Shown here piece by piece: positions 37,148 to 54,231 of a DNA stretch of 64,000 nucleotides; positions within the stretch are counted from its first letter, which is position 1; each line of letters opens with the position of its first letter. Location: positions 8,115,492-8,179,491 of the forward strand of contig JANAVB010033216.1 in the NCBI GenBank assembly GCA_029216955.1, read 5' to 3'. A program made the position numbers and the translations under genes. The notes under the pieces are model-generated. The model ran no database searches. It was given only the letters and a program-made list of their open reading frames with translations, and was not told the DNA's origin. The stretch comes from Iris pallida. Lineage: Eukaryota; Streptophyta; Magnoliopsida; Asparagales; Iridaceae.

Positions 37148-37968
37148 GAGAGAGAGAGAGAGAAAGAGAAAGAGAGAATAGAGGAGGTGAGTTGGATCCG
37201 CTAGATGGATGACACCTTACGGATCCATAGAACACACCTAATCATGACCTTCCCTTAGAAGCATAATTGCCCAATGGGTAATTAGATAACGCGATCAATA
37301 ACTGTGGTATGCTAGTCTACGAATGGGGCCTACTATAGGTCTATGGCACTAACAATAGCCTATCTAGGGGTCTAGGGTAGTCTCCTATATAATTATCTAG
37401 CAAAAAAAAAAGAAATTCAAATCGAATTACAAAAGTCAGTCAATCAGTTTTAGACATGTTGATTACCCTACGGGTGATCTGTTTGTACATCTCTCGAGAT
37501 ACTACCAAGATACATGGATTTAGTCTCGGGTACAAGTACACTAGTACAAAGTACATGATACTACATCGATACATGATACAAGAAAAATATAGAGATGCAT
37601 GATACTGAATAAATACCAGTAGAAATACAAATATTTGGAAAAGGGAGTGAGATGGTATAAACGTCAAATTTTTTGAAGAACTACATAAATTTACATTATT
37701 TTTTTCCACTATATCATCTCTAAACTTATACCACTTAGTGTGATAATAAAGTGAGAAGGATCTTAGATTTTCCACTGGCAACACAAAATATGCCATACTA
37801 TACGCGTTATCTAATCTAAAAGAAGTGACGAATTCCAATATAACTACTTCAAATATGCCTACAAGGATAGATGTACCTTGCGGGCACAAAACTTTCTCTG
37901 AAGAAAATATTGCCCTTGGTATTGTCCCTGAAGGACTATGTGCACACTCCAAGTGCGACATGGTACAC
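36676..37968. other. No supported gene; GA microsatellite
   Basis: AT-rich sequence with a long impure (GA)n run at about 37085-37180. A minus-strand ORF at 37440-37961 has no recognisable domain and I regard it as chance. Confidence 0.5.
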
Positions 37969-38528
37969 TATGGGTGAGCTTTATTCGATTTTAGACCAAG
38001 GCTCGACCCGACCCGAACTGAACCGAATAAGAGATAATGTTAGGTTTGAAAAAAAATGGTTCAGTTTCAATTTTGAAAATACTAAAATTTCTTATTCGGT
38101 TTCAATTTTGACTTTTGGTTTCTGTCCAAAACCAAAAATCAAATAAGACTTGCAATCATTCAATACCTTTAATTTTATGCATATTTTATGATAAAAAATA
38201 TGTGTATTTTGTCTATATTTTGAAAACAACAGTTTTATGTTTGTGTTCTAAATCCCAACTACTCCAATTTTGGGCCCAATTTTGAAATACAACAAACCTA
38301 TGTATAAAAATTGTAATTTATAATATAATCTAACAAAAATTCTAACTTCGGGCCCGACAATTTAAACATAAAAATAGCTCGAACGAATAAACAAAATTTA
38401 TTATTTGTTTGTTTTAGTTTCAGTTATGGCTAATTTGTGTTCGATTTTAGATTTTTAGAATCTTATTTTATTCAATTTTGATTATTTCGGTTCAGTTGAA
38501 ATTGAATAAATTGAACACTCGCCCCTAT
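37969..38528. mobile_element. Second hAT-type MITE, cggtttcaatttt-rich
   Basis: Ends tatgggtgagc and (from the right) ataggggcgagt, with an 8-bp direct repeat tggtacac/gggtacac flanking. The interior resembles the MITE at 34232. Confidence 0.65.
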
Positions 38529-38569
38529 GGGTACACCGGTGTCTTACCAATCACCTGCCTCGGGCTAAA

Positions 38570-39321
38570 GTGTGTCCCATCATTTCAAAGGACTCCTTTC
38601 TCAGAAAGAGAAGAAGCTTGGCACACCCAGATTATGTCATTATCTCAAACTGTCTAACTCATGAGATTATTTTGAAAGTGAAACATCTTGGAAGAGATGA
38701 GTGCACAAAATCTCATATCCAAGAAGCAGGAAATCTCGTTCAGTATGCTAACTTAGACGAGTTACAGAACATGAATGAGATAATCATCGATGAACATGCA
38801 ACTGATGGATTTTGTTACAACGTATTTGTATGAAAATTTGAATATCAAAATCTATATGAAAGTTCCTTAAGGACTATTTGTAACTATAGAAATAGTTCTA
38901 TACCTCAAAAAAGCTCTTGATCAGGTTGAGGTATTCACTTAATGGATTGAAATAATCTAGGCGGATGTGGTATAACCACTTACGTAGTATTTGATCAATC
39001 ATGGATATATGAATAATAAAGTATTTCGTTGTATGTTCATCAAGAAATTATATTTTAGATTTAGAATTGTAGCAGTCTATGTCAATCACGAATCTCATCG
39101 AGGCTCCTTAAGAGCTTAAAAAATTTGCCTCGCATCTAAAATCGAAATTTGAGATGATGGATCTTGGGAATCCCAGGTTTTTCTTAGGTCTGCAACTTGA
39201 GTATTGTACCGATGGTATTTTGGTTCAATAATCGAGTTACACCTAGAAGGTGTTATATATTTTTAATATGGATTATTAAACCTTGAGTATACCCAGGGTT
39301 ATCCATTCTCTAGATGCTAAA
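38570..39321 (+). pseudogene. Decayed Ty1/copia reverse transcriptase, 5' part
   Basis: The frame with SLNGLK, RRMWYNHL and later IVAVYVNH matches copia RT (usual SLYGLKQS, RMWYxxL, VAVYVDD). The catalytic DD is changed to NH. Continuing pieces around FNMDY and HSLDA lead to 39321, where the solo LTR interrupts. The reading continues at 63183. Confidence 0.75.
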
Positions 39322-40469
39322 TGTGAGATCAGTCTCATTTTATCGGTATTTGTATACAGATACACGAGTATTCACTGTTCATTAAATTTTTTTTAGTTTT
39401 TATGATTGTTGTATCATGTATTACTTCTAATTTCTTGAGTTTCTGATGACTGTGTTTATTATCAGACTACCAATGACATGTATTTTATCCTTTGTTATTA
39501 TCATAGACCCATGCTACGACTCATGCATAGAACAAAATCTTAGATTTTTTTTCCAAAATTGGAAATTGACCGCCTGACCGATATATCGGGTATACTGGTC
39601 TATATTGTCAGTGTACTGTCTGAGAATATTTTATATTTTAGATATTTTTATGAATAATGTTCGATACTCGCTATCGTCCATTGGTTTCTTGGTTCCGAAG
39701 CACCCTTTTATTTATTGGTTTCTTAGTTTTCTTTATGGATTGGCAAAATTGATCGATTTGAGTTGTGGATCGCTGACATGGCAGATCCAACGGTCATGAT
39801 TAATTCACCCTATCTATATGTACTCCTTTGGTTTATTTTAATTTTTTTACTTTCTCCCTCCCTTCTCTTCTTTTCTCTTCTTTTTTATTTCCTCTCTATT
39901 TTTTTCATGAGCTTGGAGCTTGTTCTGGAGGCATAGGCAGTGTGGTTTCTGAACCCCTCTTGGTAGTGTAGTAGAAGATTTAGACTGGGAGTTCTGTTTA
40001 GGCAAGTATATTTTGCTGAACTATTGAACAATATTATTTTATTGATGTTTTAATTTTCTTTGGTATTGAATGTTCAGTATTGTCTAGTATTTGTTTTGTT
40101 ACATATGTTTCCTTTGTGATTTTTGCCTATATATGTATATATATAGTTCTGAATTTTGTTTGAGCTAGGTTTTGATTTCCTACAAAGTATTGATTATTTA
40201 TTTAGTTAAAAACTGGTATCAGGAGTGATATGAGAGTTACCACCATGAAACCTAGTCTATATGCTACATTAGACTTACCCGGTACTAATTTCCTACTATA
40301 ATTGTTTTTGATAGATTTCGGAACGTGATTTCGGTTTCAAAATTTGATTTCTTAGATTTACGAGGATTTCTGCCCGGAAATGACATACCGCCGACATACT
40401 GTCTGTACGAACGGTATACCGGTTTTGGATATTTTTCTCAATGAGAGTTTATGTGGTTTTAAAAATGGC

Positions 40470-43470
<3,001 letters not shown>

Positions 43471-44333
43471 GGCATACTAGTCTGTATCGATGGTATATCG
43501 ATTTTGTATATTTTTGTGACATAGAACTTGATGTGGTCTCAAACTGGCATTCCCTCGGTATATTGATATATATATACTGTCGGTATACTCTCAGGACACC
43601 CAAGTTCTATATTTTCTGATTTTGTTCTAGTTTCTTGAATTCTTATTGTATATTATTTTTCATGTATATGCCATGACATATTTCATAATAAGTATTGCTT
43701 GCTTGTTTACATTGTCATGTATAAGCCATGTCTTGTCATGTTCATGACGTAGCACGTAGTTGCTATCTTGACTTGTCTTGTATTGCTCGTCCTAATTTCT
43801 GTATGGCTTGTAGTAGCGCATACTGTCCTGATTCTTAATAGGGCTCATCGTAGCACACTTATGATTCTAGTTTCATGTATATCATATTGTGGCTTGTTAT
43901 AATGCCCATGTCTTATCTGGAACAAAATGGTTGTTCTCCTATTTTGTACTTGTACTTGTGATTGTTAAATCTAGTTCGTCTCTCATATCCCCGAGGGAAT
44001 ATTATGTCTAGGATGGATTCTGCAGACTGCCACACCCAAAATCCTAAATAAAAATGTTAGAGATTAACAATTAGCTTGATCATTTAGAGCATGGAAGGGG
44101 AGAATCTCTAGGTTGCATGCAGTCCCGTTATCTACTCGTCATTCTTGGGTGGAGATTTGGAGCACTCCGTCGTGAGAGGCACATTCTAGCACACCGTTGA
44201 GTGGGGCAAACCTGTACATTTGTTTGCTTGTTATTATTATCAGTTCACCATCGTGTGGGCAGACATTACTTGCTGTTGTGTGATGCATACTGAGATCACC
44301 TTAGTGTAATGCTACTTCCTTATGATGCATGTC

Positions 44334-44744
44334 TGTAAACCCCCTAAATTTTGTTAGATTTTTTTTACTGATTTTTTAAAATATTTAAGCTTATTTTAAT
44401 TTATTTCATTCTAAACATTTTCAAAAAATTAATTAAATAAAATACGTAGCTAAATTTTATTACTATACTTGGTACAAAAGATTTATTAGAATATTTTAGA
44501 CAATATTTGAGAATACTAGAATTTTTTTTTATATTACTAAATGATAAATGTTTTTACTAATTATGATAATCTCTTGTTTAAATGAGTAAATATGATAAAA
44601 ATAATTTATTTAACATATATAGGTATAGGTTATATAAAATTATTGGTATTTTCATTTTTACCATAGCTTGTATTTTAATCTATACTTATGAATCATAGAT
44701 ACATAATATTCATATATAAATAATATCTATCATAATGTAAAATG

Positions 44745-44787
<43 letters not shown>

Positions 44788-47689
44788 CTCGTACTGTTCC
44801 AAAGGAACAGTACAAAGCAAAACCCGACACCCCCAATTCTTCTTCTGCAACAGAGGGAAACGACCAGATCCAAATCCGATCAATCCACAATCAAATATAA
44901 ACCAGATTCTTCCTATCTAAGCAAAATCCTATTCCCCATAGGATTACGCCAACTCCAGTTTAAATTCGAAAACTTTATCTGTGGGGAATCCAATAAATTT
45001 TGATAATCCGCTCATACAGCAACCTCGCGCATATATTCTTCCCTCTTTCAAACGTGAAACCACCAAAAAAAATCTTGTGGTCGAAAAGTTTCACGTCCAA
45101 GAAAGTTCCCAACCCTAGGCGCACAGCTACGGCCGACTTCACCACCTGTTCGTCAACCGGATTGCCGACGATCATCTGCAACTCGTGCCAAACAGAGGAG
45201 ACCCTATTTTCGCACAGCCACAAGGTACTTTCCTTCGCTGCCTCTTTCTTCGCACGTAGTAACTGATTTTGATACCACAAGTTGCGACATAGAGTCTATA
45301 TGACCCTCTCGGAACCCAAATGATGGTTTCACGATTCGTAGAAAAACCAACCCGTGGCATCAACGCAAAGATGATAAAAACTCACTGTCACATGGACAAA
45401 ATTAGGACCGCATATACCCATGTTTTGAAGATGATTTCTGACCAACCTGTTAGAAATTTTAAGGAATTTCTTGAACAAAGTTGTAGACCATATATAGCAC
45501 TTATAACCCTTCTGATAGTTTAAATTTTTATCCATTAAATGTATAGATTTTTTATTCCAAAGTTTGAGGAAAAACTGATTTTAAAACTATGAATTTTTGG
45601 AAAAATTAATCGATACGCCGTGCGTCCCGATAAACCGGGCGACGTGGTCGCAAACGAAAGCATCAAAAGGTGCATATCGACTTCGCGGACGTGTGGGAGA
45701 TGACGGAACTTGATTTCGTTACGCATGCGCGACAATTCAGTACGTATCTGTCAAGATACCCCCGTATCGATCTTTTGTAAACTAGCCTATAACTTTGTGC
45801 ACGTTCATCGTATCGAGACGAAACTTGCTCCATCAGGACTGTATCATTTTTTGGTTCTGTACACCAAGTTTGGTCTGAATGAGAGGTCGACCGGAACGCC
45901 TTTTGGCGGGCCTACGATCCGCTCCAACGAGCGAATTTGTGCACGGCCCACCGGAATCCAACTTTGGACATACGGTTGGGTTCGTCTCCTCAAACCGGAC
46001 CTGCAGACATGTAGTTTAACAATTTTAGAGACCGTAGGTACTAGCACGTATTTCGGTGCAAAATGGGTCCAACGACAAAAATTGTTTTGACTCGAAATTA
46101 TGATTTTGCCCCTGTGTCCAGAATTGGACTTTTGGAAAGGCATTTCCTAGATATTCTTTTATGCCAAAACTGTTCGAATATTTATTTTAGCATCCCGAGG
46201 TCATTCGTAAAAGTTGGCTTTCGTTGCTTCAGCATTCTAACGATTTGAGTCATCGGACGTCGCTATTCTGCATACTACCTCCAGGCAAGATACCTTGCCA
46301 TTTGCTATTTATTTACTTAGCTCATATTCATGCATTTATTCATTATTTCCTTTTACAAAATAAACTGTGATACTTTGTTTAAATAGGGTTATATTCCTCC
46401 TATTTATTTTCTTATTACACATTTAAACCTAGAGTTAAGGGACCGCCCTTTTATTGTGTTGCATACATAGGCCTTCACACATCTATACCACGAAGTCACG
46501 TGTCGCATATAGAACTCAGATATGCGTGACTGGCTGGCTACCAGTGCGTATAAGCCATGCGATAGGATTAACCGCTAATAGAATTGCATGCTAGTTTACC
46601 TTAGCGGTTATGTGTTGTCAAGGCAAGATATAGGCATTGGGTGGGGAGGATATATCCTTAGCGTATGGGCTACTATGAACATTTCCTTGTGACCGTACGC
46701 TCCGCCGGAGATGCTATTTGATGACCATTATTTCATTGCTTGCACGTTCGATGAACGATTATGCTTGAGGCCCCTGGTGCCCTAAGTGGGGACTATGTCG
46801 ATCCCATTTTTAGCCAGAGAACTCATGCGTTAGAGAGATGTTCTTAAACTGCATTCACATAGTATGGTAGGCTACCCTATTCATTAGGTATAGGTACCTT
46901 TGGTTTGGGTACTTATATTTGATTGCGGCTTGGAACAACAACTTGTCGCGGACTAGTTTACCATTTTGTCCTTGTTTGGTTGTAGGTGTGGTTCACTGCC
47001 CTGATGAGAAGGCACTGAACCTTGTTGTGGTCTGGATACAATATATTGGATTCATGAATTGGAAAGATACATCATCATGATTTGGGGTGCCATCTCATGT
47101 CCTTGTTTAGTTGGGGGATGGTACGCTAATTTAATAGTGGTGTATTTGACCATGATATGATCCGATTTGACTTATTATTATTGAGCAGTTTATATTGGTT
47201 TATGTGGCATTTTCTTTTTGTATCTTGTTACGTCCTTTTGAGGACCTGGTGATTTATCCTGGTATAGATGTGTAGGACTTTCCGCAGGAGTATGGCTCCG
47301 GTATAGACTCATCCTTTACGTTCGAGCTAGTCGTATCTTCTGATCACAGTTGCCCCTATTGGGTCGAGGAGCCTATTTAGTCATTTTTCTTATTCTGTTT
47401 ATCTTGGTGGTTGGACTCTATTTCCTTTCAGTTTACTAGTGCCGGTAGTGGATTTGTCTCCGCCCGGCCAATAATTATACTTTGATATTTACTTTGAATC
47501 ATGAGATACCATTTTCTTTATATTCTATTATGATGAGATGTAGCATTTACCTGTGACTGTCTGTTAATTTATTCACAATACGGCTTATGTGTGTATTCGG
47601 GATTTCCATATATTGGAGTATATCTCGTATACATGTAGCTGGCATGCTACGTTCCTAGTCCTATGTATATTTGGGACTGGAGCGTTACA
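44334..47689 (+). repeat. RT3 5' LTR
   Basis: 3356 bp, tgtaaaccccct...gagcgttaca. It includes a TA microsatellite (44747-44784) directly before a perfect 10-bp palindrome with arms gtactgttcc/ggaacagtac (44791-44813). ORFs here are mirrored in the second LTR and are not genes. Confidence 0.88.
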
Positions 47690-47697
47690 TGTTTTTG

Positions 47698-47709
47698 TGG
47701 TGGCCCATG
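47698..47709 (+). other. RT3 candidate primer binding site
   Basis: tggtggcccatg lies shortly after the LTR. The same string occurs at the equivalent place in RT4 (57680-57691, minus strand). The matching tRNA was not identified. Confidence 0.4.
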
Positions 47710-48599
47710 CAGGTCAAGATAAATTGTTTGGTTACTTTACCGTACCAAGCAAGCCTGCACATAGGATTAGAGTCTAGGATCTCATCCACATTCATGACCT
47801 CTTCCCTTGCTTTCATTTTTAGAACTCACAATTGACTATCTTGATATGCTTCTTGCTTGATTCAGTCTCCCGTAAATCCTTATCCTTCTTTCGTGCGTAT
47901 TAGGGAGGACATATTTATTGTCCCCTCACACTACTAGTTTAACCTTTATAAGTTGGGCAGAATAACTGGCGACCTAATATTCCCTTTGACCTTCACCAAT
48001 GCCTTAGATATGAAGACTGTAGGACGACTGCATGTGCATGAACATCGAACAAAACTTAGACTCTTGAGGAACTTGAATTATTATATTTCTTTAATCGTTA
48101 TCTAGCGTACTTATATTTTGCTATCTTGACCAATACTTCTATTATAGCCTAGTTTTGCAAGCTTAGTCTTTATTCAAGTTTGTTCATGACATATATGTTA
48201 ATGGAGGTACCCCACTAACATATTGTCTATCAGAACCGATGCATGATGGTTGATCAACCATAGTGTACTTGGTTCATCTTTCGTATAATTTTTACATGGA
48301 TAGAGATATGGTTAGCTTAACATATTAGACGAATATACCTGCCCTCTAGGATCTCATCTACGAGTTGTTGATTTTCTTGATTTCCTTTTTAAACTCTCTT
48401 TCAATTGCTTGACTTGCAACCTATCTGAATCTATTCTAACATTGCTCTTATCTTCATACCAGCAATATGAATCTACATAGCGGGCACACTCTAGCCTGGC
48501 CATCACATCTGGTGATGCGAATACTCAGGAGGAACATGTTTCCCCAGTAACCTTGGTGACCCGTATCAGCTAGGACAATAGCAAACTACCACGAACCTA

Positions 48600-49936
48600 T
48601 CGACGGTACAGCAGGAGACCCAAGTACCCCCAGTCAGCCAGGCTGGACAGACTACCGCAGTACCACCAGAAGGAAATATATTACCACCAATTCATCAGCA
48701 GTTTCCACCACAGCCCGGACCTCAGATGCCCTCACTTCGACTGATGCAGACCCAACCACCTAGTTTATATTTGCTATGCTACAATCTCAGTGGCAACAAA
48801 TGAACTATTGAGGCAGAGCATGGCCTACCTAGATAGACCACCACCATCTCCGGTACCAGTTCCAGCACCAGCTTTACAACCTTATCTAGGCTCCATTAAG
48901 GACTTTATCGACATGGGGCCTAAGAATTTTAAGGGTACCGAGGGACCTTTAGAAGTTCTACATGGCTTATCAGGACGGAGAAATACTTGAAGGCATCCCA
49001 GTTGCCAGCACATGATTGAATGACAGCAGTAGATTTACTCTTATAAGACAATGCTATCACTGGTGGAAGGCTGAAGAAAGACGACTGGGTACTGGATCAC
49101 ATGGAAGGAGTTCTACGACCTCTTCAATGAGAGATTTTTTCTCCATCCACGTTTGAGACGCTCTCTACGACTAGTTCCTTCATCTAAAGCAAGGGAACAT
49201 GTCAGTAGACGAGTACGATGCAGAGTTCAGCCGCCAGAGTAAAATTGGTGCGGCTTTGATACTGACGGAGCAGGAGAGAGTGAGAAGATTTCATCAGGGG
49301 CTTGCACCAGAGCTTAAGCCTTACACTACCATACAGTCTCGAGTCTCTCATGCAACTGTTTTGGAGGAAGCACGTAGCCAGGAGCTCGTCCGTAAAGGCA
49401 CAACAGGACCAGAGGCGTCCTACCCCAATGCACAGACTAGTTAGAGTTGACCAGAGTGGACCAATAGACGTCCCATAACGTATCAGCAGGAGAGAGCAGG
49501 GCCCTACCAGGCTCGAGAGAAGCCTATATGTCATTTCTGTGGAAGACAAGGGCACATTCAGAGGGATTGTCGTATTCGGTTGGACTAGTGTCTAGAATAT
49601 GGATCGGAACAACATAAGGTCAAGGATTGTCCTGGACGACTTGTCTTAGCACCTTATCAGCCGATCCAAGAACCAACGCTACATGCTTTGACACTAGCTC
49701 AGCAGCAGATGCAAAGGCCGGGACTTGGAGCATCACAAGGATATCGGGGAGGACCACCCTTACCCGACCAGGCAGCTCAGTTTAGGCAGGAGATGAATAG
49801 ACAAAGGCATAGGCAAGCATTTACCATGGGGGTGATATACACCCATCCCAAGTTTGAGGATCTAGCAGGTACTACCCTAGTTATACCATTTTATTTTATT
49901 AGACATGACTTAGCACCAAAACCACACATCTACTAG
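48600..49936 (+). pseudogene. RT3 gag remnant with zinc knuckle
   Basis: Pieces in order: a Pro-rich N-terminus with KDFIDMGPKNFKGTEGPLEV (48790-48990), the gag core with SVDEYDAEFSRQSKIGAAL and RRFHQGLAPEL (49199-49444), a CCHC knuckle CHFCGRQGHIQRDC at about 49530-49571, and a second knuckle CLEYGSEQHKVKDC. The second Cys of that knuckle is Tyr. Stops separate the pieces. No protease or RT follows. Confidence 0.75.
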
Positions 49937-50707
49937 TTAGTTAGTATGCTCAACATAATACTTCTTCCTGTTATGATTTACTAGTTATCAAGACAAATGC
50001 ATGAACACTATCATCGACACCATTAGAAAACTTTATGATCATAGTCTAGCAGGCTTATCACAATAAAAACCCATAACCATATCGTTAGATATACTTGCAT
50101 GATGTCCCTTAAAAATATGTGACCCCGTCGATAACCCTCGTATGCTATAGAAGGGAGAATCATTCAATCCCAAAATATGTCTCTTTGAGCATGACACATT
50201 TTATCCTATTAATAAATCAAGAGGGTTATAACATCAGATTCCTATCTGCATCACTTTGATACCTCTGACGTGACTTTAATATTTGGAGAACAATACAAGC
50301 TATTTTCTCCCAACAAAGTTCACCTTCGTAAACTGGACGAGCTACTCTACACACATGCCACATATGTCCCACATAAACACTCCATCCTGCGCTTCGTTTC
50401 AATTACACTACATATATGACACACTTTTATTTTTGAATATAGATGCCACTTTTGTCCCCTTGATTTTAACCATGCAATATTGACCCAATCCCTCAAACGA
50501 TTGGATACCATGATCCACGCATGACTAAGAATATCCTCTTATAGAATATAGTGCCAGTTCGGATTCCTTGTATAACTACATCCTCCATCTTGTCAAAAAT
50601 CGAGTACGATTGACGTACTCACTCTTTATTCATATTCAGCCTCGTTATTTATATATATTAAGTTTTATTTTAATTTTAAGGACGAAATTTTTATAAGTTG
50701 GGTATGA
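49937..50707 (+). other. RT3 3' internal region without ORF
   Basis: AT-rich, no domain seen. The polypurine-type end and ggacgaaat motif lie at about 50679-50707. Confidence 0.5.
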
Positions 50708-51088
50708 TATAAACCCCCTAAATTTTGTAGGATTTTTTTACTAATTTTTTAAAATATTTAATCTTATTTTAATTTATTTCATTCTAAACATTTTTAAAAA
50801 AATTAATTAAATAAAATACATAGCTAAAATTTTATTACTATACTTGGTACAAAAGATTTATTAGAATATTTTAGACAATATTTGAGAATACTAAAAATTA
50901 TTATTATTATTATTATTATTTACATTACTAAAGGATATATGTTTTATTAATTATGATAATCTATTGTTTAAATGAGTAAATATGATAAAACGAATCTATT
51001 TAACATATATAGGTATAGGTTATATACTAATTATTGGTATTTTCATTTTTATCATAGCTTGTATTTTAATCTGTAACTATGAATAAGT

Positions 51089-51184
<96 letters not shown>

Positions 51185-53479
51185 GTATGAGCTTACTATA
51201 TAGTTATATAGATAATAGGTATTAGTTAATATATATATATATACATCTCTGTACTGTTCCGAAGGAACAGTACAAAGCAAAACCCGACACCCCCCAGTTC
51301 TTCTCCTTCCCGCGAATAAAGCGAAACGACCATATCCAAATCTGATCAATCCACAATCAAATCTAAACCAGATTCTTCCTATCTAAGCGAAATCCTATTC
51401 CCCATAGGATTACGCCAACCGTAGTTTAAATTCGAAAATTTTATCTATGGGGAATCCGGTGAAATTTTTGATTATAATCCGCTCGTACAGTAACCTCGCG
51501 CATATATTCTTTCCACTTTCAAACGTGAAACCACCAAAAAAAAAACTTCTAGTGGTCGAAAAGTTTTGTGTCCAAGAAAGTTCCCAACCCTAGGCGCACA
51601 ACTCCGGCCGACTTCACCACCTGTTCGTCAATCGGATCGTCAACGATCATCTGCAACTCGTGTCGAACATAGGAGACCCTGTTTCCGTACAACCATAAGG
51701 TACCTTCCTTCACTGCCTCTTTTCTTCGCACGTAGTAGATGATTTTCGATACCACAAGTTGCGGCATAGAGTCTATATGACCATCTCGGAACCCCAATAG
51801 ATGGTTTCATGATTCATAGAAAAACCAACCCATGGCATCAACGCAAAGATGATGAAAACTCATTGTCACATGAACATAATTAGGATCGTATGTACCAATG
51901 TTTTGAAGATGATTTCTAACCAACCTGTTGGAAATTTTATACAATTTATTGAACAAAGTTGTAGACCATATATATCACTTCATAACCCTTCTGATAGTTT
52001 AAATTTTTATCCATTAAATGCAAAAATTATTGATTCCAAAGTTTGAGGAAAAACTGATTTTAAAACTATAAATTTTTAGAAAAATTAACCGATACGCCGT
52101 GCGCCCCGATAAACTGGGCAACATGGTCGCGAACCAAAAGCATCGAAAGGTGCGTATCGATTTCGCGGACGTGTGGGAGCTGATGGAACTCGATTTCGTT
52201 GCGCGTGCACGACGAATTCAGTACGTATCCGTTAAGATACCTCCGTATCGACCCTTTGTAAACCAGCCCATAACTTTGTGCAAGTTTGTCGTATCGAGAC
52301 GAAACTTGCTCCATCAGGACCGTATCATTTTTTGGTTATGTACACCAAGTTTGGTCCGAATCTATGAAGGTCGATCGGAACGCCTTTTGGTGGGCCTGCG
52401 ACGCGCTCCAACGAGCGAATTTGTGCACGGTCCACCGGAATCCAACTTTGGACATACAGTTGGATTTGTCTTTATCACGCCCCAGAACCAGAATACTGGA
52501 GAGCGAGGGCAGACACAGCCAGCTACGTATATAGAAGTGTAATCCACCTCGATATACGGTCACGGCTGTCTAGATGCATGAGGGCTTATCTACAAGCCAT
52601 CAGTCTCTCATGGTCTAGAACAAGCCTAGTGTCTCAATCTCAAATAAGTAATAATAGTTACATGATGTTAGACCATCAGATAATCAATAGTAAGGCGTCC
52701 CATACATTTCATATATAGATGATCATGAAGCTAGTCGTATAAAATATGAGGACTAGTAAGAGTTTCAGTCATACATGATCAACCCTAGGATTTGTTAATC
52801 ATGTTACAGTCCGTAGGCAGACAAGAAAAATAAGTATTCAACACGAGCTAACACTTGCTCGGCGGCTAAACGCCTCAAAATAATAATTTTACAATAGAGC
52901 GGGAGAGCAAAACAAAATCCACTCGTTGCCAGGGTTTCTTCTAGTATTCACCATCTGGCTGGAAGGCAGGGAGATCCTCAGGAGCTGCTCTGAAATCTGG
53001 CCATACAAAACTAGCTGGGTTAGACCCCAGAAAGAGTAAGTGCCACAAGGGAGGCTTCACTTAAGAACTAAAACCAGCATATTAGCACATAAAATATAAT
53101 TGATAATAAAAGACATGAGTTAGAGAAAACGAGGTGATAAACGATAAGAAAACTAAGGGACTATTCCGTAGCCAAGTTACAACCCGTAAACCAAACAAGG
53201 ACCGGGGTTGTAACCCTTCACCTGAACAGAGCTTAGTCTCTAACCAATTATCGAATAAGTAAAGCATAAGCAAGCATGTCCTGAGATAACCATGTACTAG
53301 ATCTAAACAATACTAGACAAGATTGGACTCCATCCAACAATCACGGCCAAACAATAAGTAGGGCTTGATACTTTAACTAACTAGAGTTATCACAAGCCTA
53401 GTTACTAACAATATGCAATGAGATTTCCAAGTCCAGTTACCCGCCTGCTGCTACCTGAGTGACCCCAGCAAAAGAAAAA

Positions 53480-54231
53480 GAAAATTTTTGAGTGGCACCC
53501 CGCTTGGATGGCCATTTGTGCGGTGCATCCCACATTGTTTGCTATATGTATAAGTAGTCCCACTTTGGACGTTTTCCGTCAGTTTTGACGGTCAACCGTG
53601 TTTGACCCTTAAAAAAGATAAAAAAGACGAAAATATCCCTCTTCCTCCCCTCTCCTCACCCTTGCTGCCCGTCGCTGTGCTGCTGGCTGCCGCCGCCGCT
53701 GCTGCTGCTGGACGGGGGAGGGGGCGACAGTGGAGGGAAGCGGAGGGGGAGGAGGGGGCGGAGGGGAGCCAGTTCGGGGAGGGGGCGGGGCGAGGTCGGG
53801 GGGGCTGAGGGGGGAGGTCGGGGAGTGGGCGGGACGAGGTCGGGGAGGGGCGAGGTCGGGGAAGGGACGGAGTGGGGCGAGGTCGGGGGGGGGCGGAGGG
53901 GGGCGAGGTCGGGGGGGGCGGAGGGGGGCGAGGTCGGGGAGGAGGGAGAGGTCGGAGAGGGACAGAGGGGGGCGAGGTCTGGGAGGGGGTCGAACGTCGG
54001 GGAAGGGGGAGGATGGCTGTGATGTCAGGGAAGAAGACAATGGAAGGAGGGTTATTTTGGTCCAAATTTTTTTAATGAAGAGTCCATCCGTCAGAACTTA
54101 CGAAAAATGTCCAAAGTGGGATGACTTATACATATAGCAAATCCAAAGTAGGATAACTTAAAATATTACAAACAATATGGGATGCACCGCATAAAGAGAC
54201 CATCCAAGTGGGGTGCCACTCAAAAATTTTC
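53480..54231. mobile_element. Mutator-like MITE in the RT4 3' LTR
   Basis: Inverted ends of well over 100 bp starting gaaaatttttgagtggcacc, with 9-bp flanks aaagaaaaa/aaataaaaa. The centre is a very GC-rich ggcgaggtcgggg repeat (about 53780-54010). The other RT4 LTR shows the empty site near 58694-58710, proving insertion after the LTRs formed. Confidence 0.88.

Noticed and set aside
44975..46143. ORFs of 60-126 codons in the RT3 5' LTR, some shared with 51549-52563
   Set aside because: They lie in LTRs, are not preserved in frame between the two copies and contain no recognisable domain.
53592..54137. Overlapping Pro-rich and Gly-rich ORFs in the MITE core
   Set aside because: Simple G-rich repeat translated in several frames.
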